Assembly: GCA_030533445.1 (NCBI GenBank)
Contig: CM060068.1
Location: 49,595,659 to 49,659,658 of the forward strand
Source of the DNA: Cyprinodon diabolis
Taxonomy: Eukaryota; Chordata; Actinopteri; Cyprinodontiformes; Cyprinodontidae
Length of the DNA: 64,000 nt
Reading direction: 5' to 3'
Shown here: positions 55,793 to 64,000 of the stretch, piece by piece
Numbering within the stretch: position 1 is the stretch's first letter
Layout: the number at the start of each line of letters is the position of its first letter
Made by a program: the position numbers and the translations under genes
Notes under the pieces: model-generated
What the model was told of the DNA's origin: nothing
What the model saw: the letters and a program-made list of their open reading frames with translations, nothing else
Database searches by the model: none

Positions 55793-56376
55793 TTCTCTAA
55801 CGTTCTGCTCTCTCTGCTTTTCCTCAGAGTAGCCTTGCCTCGTCTGTTCCTGTTTGACTGTGACGCCATCCTGGAAAGAAACATCAGCTCTGCTGCTTCC
55901 ATCAACACCCTTGTTTATAGATGCTGGAGATCAGCCTGTTTTCCAGTGTGGTCCTGTTTCTCTGACCGTGACTGAGTGGATGTGCTCTCTTCGTCCTCTG
56001 GCATGGGAGCTGGCTCGGAGCTCGTCTGCCTGACTGTGTGTTTCCTGGACAGGGCCGCCTTTTACAGTTGCTTTTTGTGTCTCTGCTTCTGTCTCCTTGA
56101 ACCCCAGTCGGCCTCGGCAGATGGCCGCTCACACTGAGCCTGGTTCTGCTGGAGGTTTCTTCCTGTTTAAAGGGAGTTTTTCCTCTCCACTGTCGCTACA
56201 AGCATGCTTAGTGTGAGGGATTGTATTTGAGTCAATGAGTCAATGCAATCAACTGGTTTTCCTTAGATAGAAAACTTTGTATCAGTTTGACTGTATGTTC
56301 TGGTACAACTGTAAAGTGCCTTGAGATGACGTGTTGTGAATTTGGCGCTATATAAATAAACTGAATTGAATTGAAT
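55793..56376 (+). mobile_element. 5'-truncated L2 3' end
   Basis: Aligns with 16995-17588 (about 93% by eye), ending in GAATTGAATTGAAT. It consists only of ORF2-downstream sequence. No clear target duplication. Confidence 0.88.
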
Positions 56377-56689
56377 ATGAAAAATATCTGCGAGCATGCT
56401 GCCGCCCGAAGCGCCACCGGAAGCTCGGTTTTTTGAAATGTTGGCTTATTACATTCCACCTGGAAAATCATATCACTGTACTGTTTACAATTAAGCATAA
56501 CTTTGCACCTGCTTTTATGCACAATATCTAATGAGAAAATGTTTCAATTTCACCAACAAATGTGACAAACCATTTCTGAAACAGACTGTCTCTGAAGGTT
56601 TTACATGAGACAGAGAGTGGGGCAGAGTGAAGAAACAAAAGACTCACTCACTCACTCAATGAAGGACTTCCACTCGCCAATGGCTTTTT

Positions 56690-57220
56690 TGTACGAAAGG
56701 GTCAAATCTTGCCCATGAATGGAATCATGGAGAATTTCTGTTGGCAGTACTCACAGAAGGGTGGAGTTAATCAGATGAGGCTCTGTGTAGCCCAAGCACA
56801 TCTCCCAGATAATATTTTTTTGCAGCATATGTCACATCCTTATGAGTATAACTGTAATATGGAGTGAAATCTAGCAGACTGTCAGCCATTATTAGTTCAG
56901 TTGCTTGTGCCATGTTTGGAATCTCTATTGTATATGCCATGTCATTTCCATCATAACAAACAGTATTATGCTTCTGAAACTCAAAACAATATTATGATGA
57001 GTTAATTACATAGATGTTGCTCACGAGTCCAAATTCAGGCAAATCATTGGAATTAACAGCTGTCACAAGTAATGTCTTCTCCCGTATATATTTATTAGCA
57101 TTTATATTAAACCATTTAACAGAAACTGCATTGCTTACTTTATCATTTCCAAAGAAAGACCTATGTTTTTCTTTAAAGTAGGACATGTTCCATATGTCTG
57201 ATGTTGGTCCCAATGCACAC
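56690..57220 (-). pseudogene. Conserved-looking coding remnant, function unknown
   Basis: Minus strand: WNMSYFKEKHRSFFGNDKVS, KWFNINANKYIREKTLLVTA, LPEFGLVSNIYVINSS, two stops, then further readable sequence (HNTVCYDGNDMAYTIEIPN, YYLGDVLGLHRA). The pattern resembles the C-terminal part of large multi-copy hypothetical proteins in fish genomes; I cannot name a domain. Stops show it is a relic. 56377-56689 to its right end has no feature. Confidence 0.45.
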
Positions 57221-57239
57221 TAATGAACAAAAATTGGGT

Positions 57240-57659
57240 GTTCAGAATTACTTATGCTGATGAAGATTCTCTGTCATCCAGGTCATAGTCAATCTGTAAA
57301 AAGTTTAAAAACAATCCACTGGACTTGGTTTCCAAGGTTTGGAGACATGTCGCTTCCCCTCCAGGAAGCTTTCTCAATTCAAATGTCTGGATCCGTAGTG
57401 AGTTTGAGACTTTATATAGACAAGGCCTTGTATTGCTTGGAAACATGCAAATTGTAACAGATGAGCGGGTCGTTTGGTTCCATTGTTAGCCTGTAATATC
57501 TGAAACCTGTCTATGATTCTGAAGGTTGGTCGTGAAAGAGGGTGATTGTCTCCTCACTGCGGATCCAGACATTTGAATTGAGAAAGCTTCCTGGAAGGGA
57601 AGCGAAACGTCTTCAAACCTTGGAAACCAAGTACAGTGGATTGTTTTTTTTAAACTTTT
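57240..57659. repeat. Unclassified interspersed repeat
   Basis: Contains GATTCTCTGTCATCCAGG, CCAGGAAGCTTTCTCAATTC and, inverted, TTGAGAAAGCTTCCTGGA..GGGAAGCGAAAC near 57575-57610, forming a large imperfect inverted arrangement. Related pieces lie at 12067-12642 and 13880-13927. Confidence 0.55.
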
Positions 57660-58283
57660 TGTCATGTTGGGTTCAAGGCGTCTAACCCACATGCAGAAAC
57701 AACTCTTAAGACAGGGAAAAAGTTAAATGATTTATTGAACAAGGTTCACAGGAAATATGATGCACTGGTTCTGGGTTCTTCATACTGGTCATGGGAGGAA
57801 CACCACTGAGGAGGACAGAGCAGTTAGAGTTGTTCCAGGGAAAACTAGCAGTTACAGATGACAAGGTAAAATACCTGCTCAGAGATAGGTCTGATCAGCA
57901 GGGGGGGAACCTTATGAGTCCAGAGGCAAGTCGGCAGGCAGAGGGCTGAGGCAGAGACTGAGACTAAGTGCAGGCAGGCAGATTCCAGACAAAGATTTCT
58001 CTCTCCAGGATTTCAGGTTTCAGGAGAGTCAGGATCTGTGAGGCAGAGAGAAACAGGATCAGACAGGTTCTCAAAAATCAAGGTTACAGATCAGGCAGGC
58101 TGGCTCAGGTTTTGCTAACCATTACTGGCAAACACTCTGGCAGGGAAGTGTCAGTCTCCTCCTCCTTAAGTAGGTCCTCTGACGAGGAGACAGGAAACAG
58201 GTGTGTAGGTGAGCTCATGCCCTCAGGAGGAGATCTCAGGCGCCCTATGGTGGAGAAAGTGGACAAGCCTCCAGATCCCAACA
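57660..58283 (-). repeat. Solo LTR of the 6934 Gypsy family
   Basis: 624 bp from TGTCATGTTGGG to AGATCCCAACA, minus orientation, with a perfect CTTTT duplication at 57655-57659 and 58284-58288. It resembles 6934-7645 but is more diverged. Confidence 0.88.
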
Positions 58284-58483
58284 CTTTTACGGAACAGAAT
58301 TACTTATATTTTGACAACACTCATATATTTGATTATGCCTTATTACAGACCTGCAAACATTTCTAAAATTTAGCTTTGAGGCCCACTGTTTGAAAAAACA
58401 ATGTTTTGATTTGAATCTCATGCACATGTGACGAACTATTGGTCCGTCAACTCAAAAGAACAATTGTTACTCTCTATAAAGAA

Positions 58484-58501
58484 TATGTATGTATGTATAT
58501 T

Positions 58502-58568
<67 letters not shown>

Positions 58569-58612
58569 ATATGTATATATATATATATACATGTATTTAT
58601 TTATATATGTAG
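58484..58612. repeat. (AT)n microsatellite
   Basis: A long pure run of AT units bounded by GTATGTATAT-like variants. Confidence 0.97.
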
Positions 58613-58649
58613 AATGGTACTCACTGTAACTTGTCTATATTGATTGCAG

Positions 58650-61459
58650 TTGCTAATATCGGGGAAGACTTATTATCTTCGCTTTCCCATGAAGACATCC
58701 AAGATTTGTTTCCTGGTCCTGAAAATGTCTTGAGGCACCAGGCTATTTGGCTTATTGTGAATAAAGACGAAAAGGTAAGAACTGTTCAGTTGTACAACAC
58801 ATTTTCCAATATCACAGAAATGTTAAGTAATTTATTTTAGATGTTTCTGCTTTGAGGCTCTTTAAACAGTAAAGTGTTTTTATCCACATAAAGATGGTTA
58901 ATTAATAAATTGTTTGTGTAAATGTATTGTAGGTAGATAACGCTCCAGAAATTCAGCAGTCATGCCCGACTGGAGGCAGCGACCTATCAAAAGAGGAGGC
59001 CACTCCTTCTAAATTTGTGACTATGTCCAACCCAGAATACAGTCTTCACAGATAGTGAGCATGAACATGTGCGATGCTCCTACTTCGAGCAGAAACGGCT
59101 AGTAACGGAGCACAGCGTGGCCTTATCCAAGGAGCTCTTCTGCCGACTCATAAGAAAGAATATGACTAATATGACTTCTATTGCGAGAGCCACAGAGGAC
59201 TGCAGATACCCCGCCAAACATGAGGTGGATGCCATAGCAAAACGATTGGTGGATTACTATCCAATGATCAAAGATAGGTCTACAAAGAGTGAGTGGGTGA
59301 GTATATTTTTGTCACTATTACTTGTTGATGGTATGTCGTTAACTGTAAGATGTTGACACATATTGTTCATGCAGTACTAAATCCTAACACAAGTTTAAAA
59401 TGGAGCTAGACTTTGCTGAAAACTGTAATTACAGTATTAGAAAGCTTCAGTCTCCTTTCATTTCTTAATTTTTACTATGTATTCCTGACAGGAGCATGTT
59501 GCTAAAAAGCTCATGAAGAGACTCTCAAATGTCAGAAGTCCAAGGAAGGACAAAGTTTCTCCTTCGAAGAAACATCGAAAAGATGTGGAAGTCAGTTCAG
59601 ACATTTCAACCACTGACTGTGATGGAGAATCCAGTGGATCCAGCATTATTCTGGAACGGTCACCTGTTAGTTCCAAGGGAAGCCCATTGCTAGATCCGTC
59701 AACTAGAGCAAGCACCCCACTGCAGAGCCAAGACAGCAGTGAGGAAACATGTATGTATGGTACTAAAAATAATTTTGAGTTAATTCATATTAGGGTTGAA
59801 CGATTTTGGAAAATAATCTAATTGGGATTTTTTGTCTTAATATTGCGATTTAATGCGATTTTTTTTATTTCTAATTTAATTTATCATGTCTTTTAAAACA
59901 TATACAAACAACAAATCAATATTTTTCCTTGCCATGCGGATTAGTTGTTACTAGACCCACAGCATCTAAACTTGGAGCAGAAATGATCGCATTCTGCCTA
60001 CGATATATTTCCACCAAAATTCCAATTTTGACTTTTCTCTGCATTTACCACAAGCAACAAAATGGCCTCTAAATAAAGATGTTTGTAAACAAGGACTATT
60101 TAAAACAAGAACTTTTATTGTTTCTATTAATCAGAATGTTATTCAAGCTATTATTCAGCTTTTAAGTGATTCGGACATCAATCCTTGTTGAACATAAAGT
60201 GCAACCAACAAGCAAGCCTATGTATTAAACTGATTGACCTGTACTTAATGCTATGTATGATTATATAAACTCTAAAACAAAAAAATAAATCTAGATTATC
60301 TCACTGCTGCAACTGTCTTCTCTTCCATGTGGAGGCAAACCCACTTTAAACATTTACTGACACCTAAAGGACGTGTCTAATTCCCTAATTATTACATAGC
60401 CAAAAATTGCAGACCTCTGCGACTTGGAAATTGCGTTTTTTTTTAAATCGCGATTATATTGAAAATGCGATTAATTGTGCAGTCCTAATTGATATTTCAT
60501 ACACTGGTCCTTCAACAGCTTTAAAATCCTTCAGCATCTGTCCAAAAGTATATTCTATTGCTGTGCTTATCTTTTATATTAAGTATGGACATTAATTGAT
60601 TCCTTTTGTTTCATTATACTGACAACTGAAAATCTAATTTCCCCTTTCCCCATAACTTCCCTCTGGTGTCTACAGCTGGTTCACTTGACTTCATGGACAG
60701 CCTAAAAACCCAAGCAAGACACTACAAGACCCTGCAAGAAATGTTCAAGTCTAAAAAATACAAACAAAGCTGCAATAACTCATTTACTGACCAAGGAATT
60801 TGAGTCTCGAAGACGCTTCATCACTTCTGAGGTCTTAAAGAAGCAAGACCTCTTAAAGGGGCAAGAAAGACCAACAAAGATTCTAGAGGCGTACCCCTGT
60901 TTCCAAGAACTGGATCACGTAAGTAATGTCCAATTCAGTCCTATTATCTGCTCTTGTCACGTTTTCAGCTCTTCCAGGGACTTATTTTAGCATGACATAA
61001 TTGACATAAAGTTTATATAGCTAAGACATTATAGATCTTTTTTGAAGAATGTTTGATAAGGACTAGCATAACATAATTATTTTTCGGGGAATTTTCTATT
61101 CTTCAGGTGCTGGAAGAGCTACAGTGAATCATCCAACCAAACAACTCCAAGTACATCTCTGAGATGAAGAGCAGATGGAAAACCTTCTATTCAAAGGTCC
61201 AGTTTTATGGGGTGATGAAAAAAGCAACGAAGCCTCCTAAAACTTTGAATGGAGGTAAAGTCACAATACAATGACTTGTTCATTTGGTCATGTGTCATGG
61301 TACGTTATTTATGATACCACCTTGTCTTGTGCCTCTGCCCTTAAAACAGTGGAGCATGTCACAGCTGTGTTCCAAGCCCTGCCAATCCTCTTCCCGTCCA
61401 GCACCCCGCCACCTAAGAAGCTGGGCTTAAGCAGTGAGGCTGTTTTCCATGTCCTTACG
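58650..61459 (+). pseudogene. SAM-domain (SAMD3-like) gene, decayed
   Basis: Exons by GT..AG and phase: 58650-58774 (LLSSLSHEDIQDLFPGPEN, a SAM-like helical segment), 58933-59296 (KELFCRLIRKNMTNMTSI, YPAKHEVDAIAKRLVDYYPM), 59492-59750 (acidic/Ser-rich, ISTTDCDGESSGSSIILERS), 60676-60918 (DSLKTQARHYKTLQEMFKS, FESRRRFITSEVL, ILEAYPCFQELDH), 61107-61254 and 61350-61459. The order matches multi-copy fish proteins annotated as sterile-alpha-motif domain 3-like, from memory of that family. Two frameshifts (about 59030 and 60765) and an in-frame TGA in exon 5 show decay. The last two exons lie beyond the 61028 duplication junction. The N-terminal exon(s) are not found. No later 3' exons are found. 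Confidence 0.65.
59791..60487. mobile_element. hAT-like MITE in an intron
   Basis: 697 bp with inverted ends TAGGGTTGAACGATTTTGG and ATTAATTGTGCAGTCCTA, flanked by ATTCATAT and ATTGATAT (8-bp duplication, one mismatch). GCGATTT motifs lie near both ends. It is inserted in the intron after exon 59492-59750. Its ORFs are not coding. Confidence 0.85.
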
Positions 61460-61745
61460 GTGAGATATAGCAATATTCCATATTATATGTCCCAGTTATT
61501 CATGCATATATTAGGGGTGGGAATATCTGGGCACTTCAGGATACAATTGCAATTCAGAAGCCTGCAATTTGATTTTAAAACAATTATCAATGCATCTTGA
61601 GGGAAAAAAAGTCTAAACAGGATTCCCGGATAACTACTAAGCATTTCGTTTGAGCATTCAAACTCGAATGGTAGATTAAAATGCCTTTGGTATTCTGGTG
61701 TCAAGGTGTAGAACGCTTCATAACAAGATAAACCTTCTCCCTCAG

Positions 61746-61976
61746 AATGTGGACTCCGTGGTGATGGCAGCTTGCCTCCTCCAGAACTTCTCGCTGAGTA
61801 GAAGGGAGAACCAGCAGCTGCTGGGTGAGGGCCAGGAGGATGGACGTAGGATACGGCCTGTTGGCAATATGGCTGGACGACGCACATCGGCTGAAGCCAC
61901 AGCTGCCAGGGATGTCTTGTGCACCTACTTCAACTCTCCAGGAGGGAGTGTACGATGGCAAAATAGAAAGCTGTGA
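61746..61976 (+). pseudogene. PIF/Harbinger transposase last exon, copy 2
   Basis: Identical to 39326-39556, with the same CTTCTCCCTCAG acceptor and a following AATAAA. It lies 290 bp after the last recognised SAMD3-like exon on the same strand, so a spliced fusion is possible but untested. Confidence 0.6.
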
Positions 61977-63272
61977 AAGCTGCATCCTGCTGTGATTTAC
62001 AGATTGAAATAAAAAAAATCTGTAAACCTCACATCTGCTCTATGATGCTTGCATCTATAATTACCTTTACTTCTTTACATGCTGACAAAGAATTCATGTT
62101 CCTTGAAATATGTTCTATGTAGAAAAGTAGGGGCCTTGTAACGCTCAGTGGTTTAGTTGACTCATACTTTTTTCAGGATTTTAATAGGATGGTTGATTAA
62201 ACCTCCATTTACTGAAAGGGGGAGATCACAGCCGAGTAGCAGGGCTGCCATTAATAATCACCTTTGCATCAGATCTGCAGATATGTCGTCAGGTTTCTCC
62301 CACATTTTTTTACCCCACCTTATCCCATCACGTCTGACTAACACCATTCCTTAACTGAAAGAACTCACTACATCTACATGAATAAAGAATTGGTGTTAGC
62401 CTTAACTCTACTTTTTAGAGCAAGCTCACCTTGTATTTCTAGAGCCAATTCAGTACAAGATAAACTTTTAACAATAATGAAACATATGGACAAGTAAGTT
62501 CTCATTAAGTTGACAGATTGTCTTTCAAATTAGGTTAATTTTTGTTTAGCTATAGGCAGGGATTTAAGAGCATGAACCAGTCATAACGGTAAGCATCCAC
62601 AAGGGGGCACTTGTTCCACCTTGAATAGTTTGAGATCTCAAATCGTCGGTGCTCATCTTCAGAGGAGTCCCCAGGACTGGCCACTATTGCACCAGCTGCT
62701 GCTGCAGCTGATCCAGCGCTTACTGTTGACATACACTGCATGAAAAGTGTGATTTTCGTCAGTATGCGGCACTGTAGATTGTCGTGGATATTGAGGTTAA
62801 CGGCTGTTCACGGTAATTTGCAGGCATTGCCGAAAACTCCCATAAATTGTCAGAAATTGACATGGGCTTTCTTAGGCTGTGTCCAACTCCCCCCCCCACC
62901 CCCCCACCCCCCCCGCCATGGAATTCTTGGGGAGGCTTTAACATGTAAATGAAAATGCTGTGAGCTATACAAATGCAAATCAGGGTTGCAGGGGGAGTTT
63001 TACCCCAAGTGACATTTTTCTAGAATGAGGGGTCTGCAGAGATCACAGTCTCCTAGAGCTCAACTACTGTGCATGACTACCGTCACCTTTTCTTTGGTCT
63101 TACTTAAATGCACAGAGCATGTATTAACCACACATTCTAGCGATGCGCTCAACTGGCAGAAATGATGCTGGGTATGACGTGTCTGTTCCCTGCAAGCCCC
63201 AAACTTCTATTGGCTTTCCATAAAAATGTCTGTCCGGATGGGAATGAAGCCGTGTTTACATGATAGACGCGA

Positions 63273-64000
63273 CGATACACGACTCTTCCCAGACTGCCAT
63301 TCATAACATCCCTGTTAAATCTGCCGTGAAATATCTTGGTGTTCACATCACCAAAGACAATAAATTACTGGAAAAACTAAACTGTTGGAATATTTTAGAT
63401 AAATGTAAACTTTTTGTGGTCTCAACGTGACATATCAATTTTTGGTTGAACTTTCCTTACAAAAATGGAATGTCTCTCAAGATTTATCTATCCAGCTTAT
63501 TCCATATCCCTTCCTAAACATGCAATTAAAGCTATAAATCAAATTAACTTCAACTTTATCTGGAAAAACAAGACACACTGCATTAGGAAAGGAGCAATGG
63601 TTAAAGCTACAGTGTGTAATTTTCAGCGACATCTAGCGGTCAGACTGCAGCAACATGAACATCTCCCCCCCACCGCTTCTCCCCCCCAACAGTACGGCGA
63701 GCGTTACGGGACAAAATGTCTTCCACGACGTCCACATCACCTACCTTCTCAAGTGATGAGGTTTGTTTACATAGATAATTTTACAGATAGTATTTCATTA
63801 GTCTGTGTGTTCAGTACCGTCTCAGTTCATCTCTCTCAACTTGCCGTAGTTACTTTCGAGCGTAATGGGCGATCTCGCAATCGCTAGTTTGTTGGCGCTG
63901 CGCTGCCGTAGCGCAAAGATGTCTGCCTCCATGGCTGCGAGACCCGCTCCTATGTAATTATAAATAACGAATTCTAAGGCAACGCAAATATTAAGGTTAA
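63273..64000 (+). mobile_element. Tx1/L1-type LINE, copy 2, cut by window end
   Basis: Begins after ACATGATAGACGCGA, the intact form of the target duplication, and matches 40857-41584. It includes the KYLGVHITKDN coding part and the nested piggyBac-like MITE from 63605 (after TTAA). Confidence 0.9.

Larger units (their letters stand above)
61028..64000. repeat. Duplicated block, copy 2 (partner 38608-41584)
   Basis: Starts at ACATTATAGATC with an intron of the SAMD3-like gene to its left, so this copy keeps the natural gene context while copy 1 does not. It contains the two gene exons, the PIF exon (61746), the left inverted terminus (62734-62757), the LINE start (63273) and the MITE (63605), and continues past the window end. 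Confidence 0.97.

Noticed and set aside
58428..58643. ORF of Tyr/Ile repeats
   Set aside because: Translation of the (AT)n microsatellite.

Overview
The window looks like repeat-rich nuclear DNA of a teleost fish. The evidence is the repeat content: L2 retrotransposons with (TTGAA)n tails, Rex1- and Rex3-type LINEs, a chromodomain Gypsy element with several solo LTRs, Penelope, Tx1/L1 and I/Nimb LINE fragments, a DD36E Tc1/mariner, a pogo/Tigger element, and hAT- and piggyBac-like MITEs. Genes are spliced with GT..AG introns and AATAAA signals. I see no prokaryotic features, tRNA, rRNA or CRISPR. The species cannot be fixed from sequence alone.

1-38 kb is almost wholly transposons nested in transposons. 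An almost complete L2 (62-5043) sits inside an older L2. A Gypsy element (6934-11599, target duplication CTACC) sits in a LINE, and three solo LTRs of its family (20557, 33872, 57660) each keep perfect 5-bp duplications. A 1.4-kb LTR-like composite (24972-26376) splits an unrecognised ORF. A 3-kb G-rich 3' UTR with a poly(A) tail lies at 26.8-29.9 kb, and a degraded retroviral-type LTR at about 32-33.7 kb.

38.6-61.0 kb is one unit of a direct duplication. Sequence from 38608 reappears at 61028 (offset 22,420 bp), over 99% identical to the window edge. The unit holds a spliced gene of unknown function (44013-45106) between inverted terminal sequences at 40314 and 46975; a Tc1 transposase ORF lacking its first catalytic aspartate; a second unknown spliced gene (48028-52046) whose long intron houses a pogo element that itself carries a hAT MITE; a minisatellite split by a solo LTR; an L1 ORF1; and a decayed SAM-domain gene (58650-61459) whose last exons lie past the duplication junction.

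Many insertions are proven within the window by target duplications, by reading frames that rejoin when the insert is removed, or by paralogous empty sites, so relative insertion order can often be read directly. No operon-like cooperation is expected. The most unusual items are the recent 22.4-kb duplication, the candidate gene-carrying element at 40.3-47.0 kb, the unidentified spliced genes, and the composite element splitting an ORF at 25 kb.
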